Assembly: GCA_003857395.1 (NCBI GenBank)
Contig: RPRC01000107.1
Location: forward strand, 1-31,606
Length of the DNA: 31,606 bases
Direction: 5' to 3'
From: Geobacter sp.
Lineage (GTDB): Bacteria; Desulfobacterota; Desulfuromonadia; Geobacterales; Geobacteraceae
Part shown: positions 24,596 to 31,606 of the stretch, in pieces
Layout: each line of letters opens with the position of its first letter
Numbering within the stretch: the first letter of the stretch is position 1
Notes under the pieces: generated by a model
The model's input: only the letters and a program-made list of their open reading frames with translations
Told to the model about the DNA's origin: nothing
Databases searched by the model: none
Position numbers and translations under genes: made by a program

Positions 24596-24973
24596 ATGGA
24601 TTCCGACAAAAGCGGCATGGTCGATGTTCAGGAATATCTTGTTACCTGGTGCGGAGCGCCCTCCAAGGATGCCAAATCAGCTAAAAAGGCAGCCAAGCCC
24701 AACAAACATTCACTGCACAAAAATATGGACGCCAACAAAAATGGCAAGGTGACTAGTGAAGAGTGCGTGGCCTTCTGGACCGTCAGATTTGCTGAAAACG
24801 ACGGCGACAAAAATGGCTCACTTACGAAGGAAGAGTTCGATACAAAAGTGGTGGAATGGTATTCCATCTCTGACGTAAACAAGGACGGCTCAGTGACCAC
24901 GGTCGAATTTACCGACAGATGGGTCGGTAAATGTCAGGCGGAACAGATGAAGAAGACAATGAGCAGCAACTAA
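24596..24973 (+). CDS. EF-hand calcium-binding protein, probably N-terminally truncated
   Basis: The 125-residue frame contains four canonical 12-residue EF-hand loops, at about residues 2-13 (DSDKSGMVDVQE), 45-56 (DANKNGKVTSEE), 69-80 (DGDKNGSLTKEE) and 93-104 (DVNKDGSVTTVE). It should bind several calcium ions. The first loop begins at the second codon, so the helix before it is missing from the annotated start. The in-frame codons upstream (KNFEA) fit that helix, but a stop at 24566 lies before any start codon. Relatives normally carry a signal peptide. Either the true N-terminus was lost by frameshift or deletion, or translation starts at 24596 from a close GAGG. The 240 bases upstream hold no signal-peptide coding sequence in any plus frame. 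Confidence 0.65.
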   Translation: MDSDKSGMVDVQEYLVTWCGAPSKDAKSAKKAAKPNKHSLHKNMDANKNGKVTSEECVAFWTVRFAENDGDKNGSLTKEEFDTKVVEWYSISDVNKDGSVTTVEFTDRWVGKCQAEQMKKTMSSN

Positions 24974-25000
24974 CAGACACATCACCCCTGCTTTTCAACA

Positions 25001-25038
25001 AAAAAACCTGTGCTGTCGGAGTTGGACAGCACAGGTTT
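25001..25038 (-). terminator. Intrinsic terminator of the DUF2147 gene
   Basis: A 14-bp stem, AAACCTGTGCTGTC / GACAGCACAGGTTT (25004-25017 and 25025-25038), with a seven-base loop continues into a T-run on the minus strand. It lies nine bases after the DUF2147 stop. It also lies about 30 bases beyond the converging EF-hand gene and may serve that gene weakly too. Confidence 0.8.
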
Positions 25039-25046
25039 CCAAACAT

Positions 25047-25505
25047 TTACTTCTGCCGGGTCCAGATCGATGACCTGCCAAACAGGGGAATCCCGATATA
25101 GCCGTGCAGATCCAGTCGGTTCGGGGAAACCAGGGTCAGACGAGCGCGGTAGGTTTTTCCCGTATCAGAGTCGTAGATAGTCCCACCTGCCCAACGACTG
25201 TCACCATCACGAGTGAATCCTTCCATGATCTGCAGTCCGATTACCCTGCGAGTACGCAGTTCAGGGTCTGGGTTGTATCGATCGGTACGCGGCTTGCCCG
25301 CCATGCCCTTCCGGTCATTTGCCGGGAAATTTGGTTCCAGCAGCCAAGCCACTCGACCACAGATATTCACACCACAGTGGTACACCTCGATCAATGCCCT
25401 GCCATCCGCGGTCTTCCAGGTCCCGGCAACGCTGTCGTCTGCAGCCAGCACGAAGGACCCTGACAACAGACAATGGATCAGCACCAGCACGGCAAACACT
25501 TTCAT
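25047..25505 (-). CDS. DUF2147 periplasmic protein
   Basis: A 152-residue exported protein. The start at 25505 (ATG) is preferred over the in-frame TTG at 25514 because AAGGAG ends directly against the TTG but lies nine bases before the ATG. Residues 1-21 are a signal peptide (MKVFAVLVLIHCLLSGSFVLA) cleaved before ADDSVAGTW. The mature part is the DUF2147 fold: GTWKTADGRALIEVYHCG, a CG pair (YHCGVNICGRV), GLQIMEGF, and the end LHGYIGIPLFGRSSIWTR, matching the family's LxGYIGIPLLGRSxxWxR ending. Family members are small periplasmic or lipocalin-like proteins of unknown function. It is a single gene with a strong terminator. Confidence 0.85.
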   Translation of the reverse strand: MKVFAVLVLIHCLLSGSFVLAADDSVAGTWKTADGRALIEVYHCGVNICGRVAWLLEPNFPANDRKGMAGKPRTDRYNPDPELRTRRVIGLQIMEGFTRDGDSRWAGGTIYDSDTGKTYRARLTLVSPNRLDLHGYIGIPLFGRSSIWTRQK

Positions 25506-25648
25506 TCGCAGCAACTCCTTTGAGGCTGACGCTTCATGTCAAAGAGTACCTCTTGTACTACGAGACAGTTCCCTTTTCTCCAAACAGACATGGCTGTATC
25601 ACTTCGAGGGAGACACACTGCATTTCATACCATCCCGGCATTGTGCGG

Positions 25649-26443
25649 CTACTCGACAGGGCTATAGTGCCGTTTCAGCCAAAGGCTCAAGCCGTCCAAG
25701 CCGGGAAACAGTACCCGTTCGTTTATATTCGCCTGGTCCAGTTTGTCACGTATTTCCCATTTCAGAGAAGCCGGAATGACAATCTTCCGGACCAGCTCGG
25801 GATGGTTTCCCAGCCAGTCGTCCAGAACCAGGCTAGGATCGGACACAACCGAACAAAAAGCGAACTGGTTTACGATCCTGTCATCTATGGTTGGCGGCTC
25901 GAAAAATATCACCACATTATCACCTGACTGACCATCGAGCGAATCAAGCGCACTCAAAGAATTGATTGACTCATTCATGAGTTGAAGGGTCATGACATTC
26001 GCGCCTTCCTCTTCAAGACTGTCTCTCAAGGATTGCGGCAGCAATTCATGCGCCTTCACATAGTTGACCGCCCAGATCGCTCCGTCCACATCGAATTTGT
26101 CAATGGCTGCCGTTGCAAAATGCATTGCAACAAAAGGGGAATAGGTCCAGTCAAGAATACGGGTAGGCAGACCGAAGTGCTGAGCAACGGATAACCAGTG
26201 CCAGAGGGAGTCGCGCTCCACAAAACTGCGGTGGGCATATTTTCTGAAGTTTCGCAACAGATGGCGCTCCAGTTTGACATAATCTCCCCGAAGTCGCATC
26301 AGAGTCGTTTCAAGCCGATATTCGGCACTCGAAAGCCCCCGAAAAGCATACCGGGATCGAAATCTCCCTATTTTATCGTTCCAGGAATTGGCAAAAAGCT
26401 CTCGCTGCAGCTCATCCCACGAATGTACGGTAATAATTTCCAC
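25649..26443 (-). CDS. FRG domain-containing protein
   Basis: A 264-residue cytoplasmic protein with an FRG domain. The name-giving YAFRGLSS occurs near residue 33, and the second hallmark LSVAQHFGLPTRILDWTYSP near residues 84-103. The family's biochemical function is not established; it occurs widely in bacteria and phages, often in accessory regions. The start is GTG at 26443 (MEIITVHSWDELQREL), preceded by AAAGGAG ten bases upstream. The longer frame to 26524 uses 27 extra codons that overlap the end of the histidine kinase gene and is rejected. It lies 22 bases downstream of the histidine kinase on the same strand, so the two are probably co-transcribed. Confidence 0.82.
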   Translation of the reverse strand: MEIITVHSWDELQRELFANSWNDKIGRFRSRYAFRGLSSAEYRLETTLMRLRGDYVKLERHLLRNFRKYAHRSFVERDSLWHWLSVAQHFGLPTRILDWTYSPFVAMHFATAAIDKFDVDGAIWAVNYVKAHELLPQSLRDSLEEEGANVMTLQLMNESINSLSALDSLDGQSGDNVVIFFEPPTIDDRIVNQFAFCSVVSDPSLVLDDWLGNHPELVRKIVIPASLKWEIRDKLDQANINERVLFPGLDGLSLWLKRHYSPVE

Positions 26444-26465
26444 GTTTTGCTTACTCCTTTCCCGG

Positions 26466-29093
26466 TCACACCTCGATCCGGAATTCAGCGCCCTGACCAG
26501 TATTGCGTACGGAAATTTTGCCATTCATACGCTTCTCGATGATAGTTTTGGAAATATAAAGCCCGATCCCAGTACCTTTGTCTACCTCTTTGGTCGTAAA
26601 ATATGGTTCAAAAATCCTGTCAATTAGCGTATCGGGGATACCGCCGGCATTGTCCGATATGGTTGCGATATGTTTATGGCCTTCTCTGAACAGATTGATG
26701 TTTATTCGTGGTGCAACAATCTTCCGCTCTGTTAATACGTCCCTGGCATTATTCAGAATATTGAGCAGAACTTGGCAATATTCATTTTGATATCCTGTCA
26801 CAATAAGGTCTTCCTGCGTCTCGGTATCAATACGTATGTTTTGTGAGGTAAAGCTGTCGCTAACCAGGACCAGAGTCTTCTTGACAGCTTCCACCAGATC
26901 AAACTGCTTCATTTCCTGGTCAGGCCTTAGGAAATTCCTGAAGTCATCAATGGTCTGGGACATATGAAGGACCTGGTTCATTATCTGTTTGACGGTTTCA
27001 TCAACATACTCGTCGCTGCATTCGCCCTCCTCATAGGTAGCCATGAGGTCCTGAATGGTGAGGGCGATAATATTGAGCGGTTGCCGCCACTGGTGGGCAA
27101 TATTATTTATCATCTCCCCCATGGCGGCCTGGCGGCTCTGATGCATTATCATTTGGTCCTTCTCGTGGATAGCCTCCAGCGCGTGAAGACGCTCGGCAAT
27201 CTCCTTCGACAAGGCCTGCTCCGCTGCTTTTCTCCGGGTCTCCCGGTCGAGGTTTTCGAGGGCGAAGGACATGTCTGCTGCCAACTGCCGCAACAACCCG
27301 CTCATTTGCCCGTGGAAAAAGTGTTTTTCACCGGCAAACATGGTCAAGGCGCCGATTGTCTTCCGATTCAATTTCAGGGCGATGGCTGCCGCTGAACTGT
27401 AGCCGTATCTTTCAGCCTCTTTGTGCCAAGGGGAAGTGTGCGGATTGCTCATGAAGTCGTTTACAATTTGCAATGTCCCCTTGCGGATGGCGGAACCGGT
27501 GGGGCCCCTTCCTTCCGGTTCGTCGCTGATGGTAACCCGGATATTATCCAGAAAACCTTCATTTATACTGCTGCTCGCGACTGGTTTCACGATCCCGGTT
27601 TCCTCGTCCACGAGCCCTATCCAGGCCAGCAGGAATCCGCCATGTTCGACAACAACCCGGCAGATTTCCTGGAAAAGCGAGTTTTGATCGACTGAACGCA
27701 CAATGGCCTGATTGACCTCACTCAGAATCGCGTAGAGCCAGTTCAGGCGCAGTATCTGTTTTTCAGCATTTTTACGCAGGGTGATGTCCTGGACTGTTCC
27801 TACCGCATGAACCGGTGTTCCGAGAGCATCAATAACGACCTCTCCCTGTTCATAAATTATCCGCCCGGTTCCATCGGGATGTCTGACGCGGTATTCAACC
27901 GAGTAGGGCAGATGGTTCTTCAGAAAGGTTTCGAAGACATCCTGCACAGTAACCCTGTCTTCGGGATGCACAAGCTTCAGAAAAGCTCTGTAAGAATTCG
28001 CAAATTCCGTTGAAGTCACCCCGAAAACGCGGTAGCACTCAGCCGAGGCCGAAAGGAGGTTGCCGGAAAGATCCCAGACCCAATTCCCCACCCTTGCTAT
28101 GCGTTGCGCTTCAACCAGATTCTGTTCACTGGATCTCAGTGCCGCTTCCATATCTTTGCGTACACGGATGTCATGGAAATACCCGGCATTCAATTCTTTG
28201 CCATCGTGGATCAAACGGTTAGCCGTAACCTCGACCGGGACAAGTTCACCCGAGGCAACCCGGTGCTGAGTCTCAAAGCGCATGGATTTATTTTGCCTTA
28301 TCTGTTGCTGGATCATGTCGATATTTCCCATATCGAAGACAGGGTCCCAATCGGGAATTCGCATGGCAAGCAACTTTTCGCGCTCTAATCCAAAGTGTGA
28401 ACAGGCTGCCTGGTTGACGTAGACCATTCTACCACCATCTGCGGGATCGACCACATAGGTCGGGTCGCAGGTATTTTCAATCAAGGTCCTGAAGAAAGAT
28501 GCTTCCTTCTCGGCCTGCTTGCGCTCCGTGACTTCCTGTGCAAGCTCCAGATTTTTCAGGCCCATTTCAACCAGGATGTGCACCAGGTTCCGGTAGAAGT
28601 CCATAATGTTGCGAATCTGTTCCCTGGTAAAGACAGGGACCCGGCTCAGAGCCTCCAGATAGCTCTCCTCGTCAAATCCGAACTCCCTCGCTTGAGCCCG
28701 AAAATATCCCACATCAGGCTTCTCGTCATCATAGAAAAACTGTCCCGTGAAGAATGTTGCCAGGTGCTCCCCGGCGATAATGATCGGCACGGCAACATCC
28801 CGCAAACCGTTCCCGCACAGATACTCCAGGTATTTGCCGGTAAAGTCGGGCAAATGCGTCTTTATATAGACATCGCTTTCCCGGCAGCGCTTACAGGTTT
28901 CGGGATGGACGCGGTGGAACCGGGTACAGATATCCTGCCAGCCGGCGGCGGCCAAAATGTTTTCATCAGTATCCAGAATGGCCGAAAGTGCGCCCGTTAC
29001 CTTGTAATGCGCCTCCAACATGCGTTGTATCTGCTCGATATCTACGAGTTGCCTAAAGGTAAGCTTGATAAATGTATTGTTCTTTAAAAGCAA
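26466..29093 (-). CDS. PocR-PAS-PAS-GAF sensor histidine kinase
   Basis: An 875-residue soluble sensor kinase. Domains in order: PocR-like ligand-binding domain (about 12-185, with CTRFHRVHPETCKRC and LCGNGL cysteines), PAS (about 200-315), PAS (about 325-440), GAF (about 450-625), dimerisation/phosphoacceptor domain with NNIAHQWRQPLN (His667) and HATPase domain to the end (N box NEYCQVLLNILNNARD, G1 ISDNAGGIP, F box FEPYFTTK, G2 GTGIGLYISK). It should autophosphorylate in response to a small-molecule or redox signal. No response regulator lies next to it. There are no membrane segments. The start is TTG at 29093, just before the PocR domain, with a GGGGGT-like site upstream. It is 50 bases after a truncated solute-binding protein gene, which suggests a shared history. 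Confidence 0.9.
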   Translation of the reverse strand: MLLKNNTFIKLTFRQLVDIEQIQRMLEAHYKVTGALSAILDTDENILAAAGWQDICTRFHRVHPETCKRCRESDVYIKTHLPDFTGKYLEYLCGNGLRDVAVPIIIAGEHLATFFTGQFFYDDEKPDVGYFRAQAREFGFDEESYLEALSRVPVFTREQIRNIMDFYRNLVHILVEMGLKNLELAQEVTERKQAEKEASFFRTLIENTCDPTYVVDPADGGRMVYVNQAACSHFGLEREKLLAMRIPDWDPVFDMGNIDMIQQQIRQNKSMRFETQHRVASGELVPVEVTANRLIHDGKELNAGYFHDIRVRKDMEAALRSSEQNLVEAQRIARVGNWVWDLSGNLLSASAECYRVFGVTSTEFANSYRAFLKLVHPEDRVTVQDVFETFLKNHLPYSVEYRVRHPDGTGRIIYEQGEVVIDALGTPVHAVGTVQDITLRKNAEKQILRLNWLYAILSEVNQAIVRSVDQNSLFQEICRVVVEHGGFLLAWIGLVDEETGIVKPVASSSINEGFLDNIRVTISDEPEGRGPTGSAIRKGTLQIVNDFMSNPHTSPWHKEAERYGYSSAAAIALKLNRKTIGALTMFAGEKHFFHGQMSGLLRQLAADMSFALENLDRETRRKAAEQALSKEIAERLHALEAIHEKDQMIMHQSRQAAMGEMINNIAHQWRQPLNIIALTIQDLMATYEEGECSDEYVDETVKQIMNQVLHMSQTIDDFRNFLRPDQEMKQFDLVEAVKKTLVLVSDSFTSQNIRIDTETQEDLIVTGYQNEYCQVLLNILNNARDVLTERKIVAPRININLFREGHKHIATISDNAGGIPDTLIDRIFEPYFTTKEVDKGTGIGLYISKTIIEKRMNGKISVRNTGQGAEFRIEV

Positions 29094-29143
29094 TCAATAC
29101 CCCCTGTATAGAAGATCAATGCACAGAACCACCAGCGTCAGCT

Positions 29144-29677
29144 TTATCGCCTCAGCGAGCACACCGAATCCAACACTTCCCGTACCTGGGCGGCCATACT
29201 AGGCAACGAGAAGGGCTTCTTGTTAACCAACTCGATAAAATGCCGGGCATTGAAATCACCTTTCATCACGGCAATTTTTGCACCCTGAACGCCACGAATC
29301 CCGAAGATCTCAGATGACAGCGGCATATATAGTTCACCCCACACTGTCAGGAGCGGAATAGTACCGTAATCCAGAAATTTTGCCCGATCATCCGTATAGA
29401 CGACGCTGGTCAGCAGGTCAACTTTACCGGTTTTGATCCGCTCCAAGCCCTCACTCCAGGAGCCGTAGACATATTCGAAACGTACGTTCTCACGCCGTCC
29501 AAATTCGGAGAGAGCGTCTACATAAAAGCCTTTCACAGCACCATCACTATCCTTGAAAATTGCCGGATAGTAATTGAATGCGCCGACACTGAGGACACGC
29601 TGTTCGGCGGCGTACAAGGTGGCACTGCTCAAGAGAATCAGCAGAATGCTTACAGCAGAGCTGAGAAGTTTATTCAT
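29144..29677 (-). CDS. Truncated family 3 solute-binding protein with a receiver-like tail
   Basis: The 177-residue product begins with a signal peptide (MNKLLSSAVSILLILLSSATLYA). The first lobe of a periplasmic amino-acid-type binding domain follows: GAFNYYPAIFKDSDGAVKGF, then VRFEYVYGSWSEGLERIKTG and VDLLTSVVYTDDRAKFLDYG. The domain normally needs about 220 residues, but similarity stops near residue 152. The end reads KKPFSLPSMAAQVREVLDSV, which matches the last beta-strand lysine-proline and final helix of a CheY-type receiver domain. I infer that an internal deletion joined the front of a periplasmic sensor to the end of a hybrid kinase's receiver. The start has GAGGAG at good spacing. 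The product is unlikely to fold as a working binding protein. Confidence 0.65.
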   Translation of the reverse strand: MNKLLSSAVSILLILLSSATLYAAEQRVLSVGAFNYYPAIFKDSDGAVKGFYVDALSEFGRRENVRFEYVYGSWSEGLERIKTGKVDLLTSVVYTDDRAKFLDYGTIPLLTVWGELYMPLSSEIFGIRGVQGAKIAVMKGDFNARHFIELVNKKPFSLPSMAAQVREVLDSVCSLRR

Positions 29678-30160
29678 AGTGCTCCTCGACGAACCGATAG
29701 ACAGTCACCTGTTTACTGAGCTGCTTCAACATTTCGAGAAAATGCAAGTATTGATCCCAACCTGGTTGGTCACGAGGTCGTCTCCCCCCAACTGTTCTTC
29801 ACGGACGGATAGAGGTACTGCTTGCCGTAAGCATAACCTATTTCAAGCAACAATTTGCAAAAGATAATCTGCCTGCCATGTCCGCCCGGCTACTGGACTG
29901 ATATTTACAGCAAGCCTGGAAGGTTACGCGTGCAACACATGAAGATACTGAAGGTGGGAAGCCATGAAGAAGATTATCTTTGCCCTGAGAGCCACTTTGA
30001 GGGATACTACTATTTTTACAAGCAAAGTATCTCGATATGGCTGCGATAGTAAACGTCACGAGAACAGATTCAACGCCCAGAAGACAGGCACCGTCACAAG
30101 GACAGACCGCATGACGCCAATAGAAAATTATCATCACCACTTGTGCAGAAAGGATACACC
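29678..30160. other. Intergenic region, no convincing gene
   Basis: Short frames exist on both strands (for example 29964-30179 plus, starting MKKIIFALRATLRD, and 29838-30140 minus), but none has both a ribosome-binding site and a recognisable or signal-like sequence. It separates the divergent solute-binding-like gene and the YqeY gene, so it must hold their promoters. No clear -35/-10 pair was found by eye. Confidence 0.4.
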
Positions 30161-30604
30161 ATGCTTATCGACAGAATGAGAGAAGACAGGCTACAGGCCC
30201 TGAAGTCCAGGGATGAGAAAAAAAAGAACCTTCTTGGCGTATTAATCGCAGATGCCTGCAAGGATGAAAAACAGCCTGACGATACCACGGTGGTACGATT
30301 CGTGAAGAAATTCATCGAAAATTCCAAAGACAATCTCGCCATGCTTGAAAAGGGCTGCGGCACAACCTCAAGCAAAGATGACGCCAAAAAAGAGATAGAA
30401 ATCCTCATGGAATACCTGCCTTCGCAATTGACCGGCGACTCCCTCAAGGAAGCAATCCGCCAGGTGCTCACGCTCGAGAATATCGAGCCTCAACCGTCAA
30501 ACATGGGAAAAGTAATGAAAGCGCTGGGTGTCCATTTTGCCGGAAAATACGACGGCAAGGAAGCCAGCGAGATGGTAAAAGCCCTGTTGTCCGGTAAGAT
30601 TTAG
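30161..30604 (+). CDS. yqeY: GatB/YqeY domain protein
   Basis: A 147-residue helical cytoplasmic protein of the YqeY family, which resembles the tail domain of GatB, the tRNA-dependent amidotransferase subunit. Its own role is thought to lie in tRNA-related metabolism but is not settled. The start at 30161 (MLIDRMREDRLQALKSRDEK) is preferred over the in-frame upstream start at 30143 because AGAAAGGA sits at correct spacing before it and the family begins here. Family features are EILMEYLPSQL near residues 80-90 and GKVMKALGVHFAGKYDGKEA near 115-134. The length is normal, and the gene ends with TAG. Confidence 0.88.
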   Translation: MLIDRMREDRLQALKSRDEKKKNLLGVLIADACKDEKQPDDTTVVRFVKKFIENSKDNLAMLEKGCGTTSSKDDAKKEIEILMEYLPSQLTGDSLKEAIRQVLTLENIEPQPSNMGKVMKALGVHFAGKYDGKEASEMVKALLSGKI

Positions 30605-30615
30605 ACGGGCTCTCA

Positions 30616-30678
30616 CTATCTGTCGGTACGCACGATAAGCCCATGGACGTGGTTCGGCATGACTACGAATGCGTCAAA
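30616..30678 (-). pseudogene. Remnant of a REP-associated (Y1/IS200-like) transposase
   Basis: A 20-codon stretch on the minus strand reads FDAFVVMPNHVHGLIVRTDR before a TAG. MPNHVHGL with the His-x-His pair is the metal-binding signature of RAYT/TnpA-type HUH transposases. Nothing before or after continues the protein: a stop lies a short way upstream in frame, and the catalytic tyrosine region is absent. It is therefore a tiny leftover just downstream of yqeY. Confidence 0.6.
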
Positions 30679-30798
30679 TGTAATATTTTGTGATGATGTA
30701 AGAGCTCATTTCATGCCGCCAAAGCAATTTAACCCGGATTATCCAACCACATGAAGATGAATGTCAGAATTGAACTGCACACCACATCTCTGCTGTAG

Positions 30799-30819
30799 GG
30801 GCGGGTTTCCAACCCGCCC
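30799..30819. repeat. REP-like hairpin GGGCGGGTT-TCC-AACCCGCCC
   Basis: A perfect 9-bp GC-rich stem with a three-base loop, preceded by GTAG so that it reads GTAGGGGCGGGTT. The GTAGGGGC start matches the arms inside the 3350-3449 element. It is not followed by a T-run. A 62-codon minus frame crossing it is a by-product of the repeat. Confidence 0.55.
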
Positions 30820-30961
30820 TGATTAGCATCGTCTTGTCATAGAGTAACTTCAAACAATGCAAAGAACGGTATTTCAGGCACTTACTTTGAAGTGACTCAA
30901 AGCGACGATCTTCCGCTATGGTTTTACACACTGTTTCCGATTTTTTCGTCACGGATTACCG

Positions 30962-31177
30962 CTAAGAATGGCATCTCACCTGCTCGATGGTTTTCTTGAC
31001 CGGCAATTTACCTGCAGCCGTGGTGCCGACGACATATATGGCATACGATGTCCCGGTACAGCGTACCGTTCCTTCGCCGCGGGTGGGATGACAGAGGGTT
31101 TTCGCAGACCATTGTAGCGCGTCTTCGCCGTATTGTGACGTAAAAATTGCCAAAGTCAGATATACGATACTACTCAA
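30962..31177 (-). CDS. Hypothetical protein, possibly the remainder of a larger gene
   Basis: A 71-residue frame starts at TTG (31177) with no ribosome-binding site. The protein looks natural: a short hydrophobic start (SIVYLTLAIF), then ALQWSAKTLCHPTRGEGTVRC and a Lys/Cys-containing end. In-frame codons continue open toward 31200 without a start codon, and the 205-bp repeat begins at 31245, so the 5' end may have been lost. No family is recognised. Bases 30820-30961 and 31178-31244 show nothing else. Confidence 0.3.
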   Translation of the reverse strand: MSSIVYLTLAIFTSQYGEDALQWSAKTLCHPTRGEGTVRCTGTSYAIYVVGTTAAGKLPVKKTIEQVRCHS

Positions 31178-31244
31178 CCATCCGAGATGATGGGGACGTA
31201 AAGCCTACTGGGTCTCCACGGGACAACCGGAATACCGAGCAGTG

Positions 31245-31449
31245 TCCATCCGGAAACTCCAACACAGAACCATCCCCTGTTGGGCTGGGACTTTCTCGGA
31301 GTCTCTCGTACGGCTTTATGGCAAAACAGCGACGGCAAGGAAAACCCCTGAATCCAGCAGGCAGCCTCTCCCATGTCTCGGGTGGCGACCGATTACGAGA
31401 GGCTTCGAGGAAGTTCCAGCCCCGCCTCTGTCGGGTCTTTCCGGATGGA
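31245..31449 (-). repeat. 205-bp imperfect palindrome, copy B
   Basis: It is bounded by TCCATCCGGAAA (31245-31256) and its exact reverse complement TTTCCGGATGGA (31438-31449). Its reverse complement matches copy A (5905-6109) along the full 205 bp without gaps, with about 25 mismatches counted by eye. The arms around GGGCTGGGACTTTCTCGGAG are mirrored by CTTCGAGGAAGTTCCAGCCC. The remaining 157 bases to the window end show no supported gene. Confidence 0.75.
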
Positions 31450-31606
31450 AACGAACTATCATACCAGATACTCGCTGCCCGGCTTTTTTGTTTCACCCTG
31501 ACACAAAGGTCTTCCCTACTCACACGGCAAAAGTTTTCGACCTACTGATGACTTCTTGGGAAGTATCCTGTATCATCGGCACTTCGTCAAACCTGACTCA
31601 GCCTAC

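Noticed and set aside
30764..30952. 62-codon minus-strand frame containing RAGWKPAPT
   Set aside because: The second half translates the GTAGGGGCGGGTT repeat, and there is no ribosome-binding site.

Overview
The window looks like a chromosomal segment of a Gram-negative anaerobe or microaerophile, most likely a Desulfuromonadia/Geobacter-type bacterium. The evidence is gene content: a bd-type-oxidase-like quinol oxidase subunit, a PocR-domain histidine kinase, B12-radical SAM, DUF1269 and DUF2147 proteins, and a giant DUF11/SdrD-B-like protein beside an OmpA/beta-barrel protein. The lineage is inferred from gene style only, because no rRNA or tRNA gene is present. Most genes are on the minus strand.

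Left part (1-9267). The start of a cytochrome bd-like subunit runs off the left edge. Then come a B12-binding radical SAM enzyme, the ribosome-assembly GTPase RbgA/YlqF, a Bax-inhibitor-1 membrane protein interrupted by an in-frame TAG, a DnaQ-like DEDDh exonuclease, a CvfB-like S1 protein, a DTW-domain tRNA-modification protein (plus strand), an ABC-F ATPase behind a promoter and an attenuator-like leader, and a small secreted glycine-zipper protein (plus strand). Three palindromic repeat elements sit between these genes.

Centre (9343-21605). Two genes overlapping by ATGA fill more than 12 kb. The first encodes a 2658-residue exported protein made of eight DUF11 repeats, about ten SdrD-B/Cna-B-like repeats, another DUF11-like module and a cryptic OmpA-like tail. 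The second encodes a 1429-residue outer-membrane protein with an OmpA-type peptidoglycan-binding domain, Ig-like modules and a long beta-rich barrel-like half. They are translationally coupled, and a strong terminator lies inside the end of the opposing small gene. This is the best candidate here for an undescribed system: a very long repeat fibre and its dedicated outer-membrane partner.

Right part (21606-31606). This stretch shows gene decay and mobile scars. It holds an AT-rich control region, a 5' fragment of a glycerol kinase gene, a channel-like CLC protein, a DUF1269 protein, an EF-hand protein lacking its N-terminus, a DUF2147 protein, an FRG-domain protein, a PocR-PAS-PAS-GAF histidine kinase, a solute-binding protein fused to what looks like the tail of a receiver domain, a GatB/YqeY protein, a short remnant of a REP-associated transposase, and a second copy of the 205-bp palindromic repeat found at 5905-6109.
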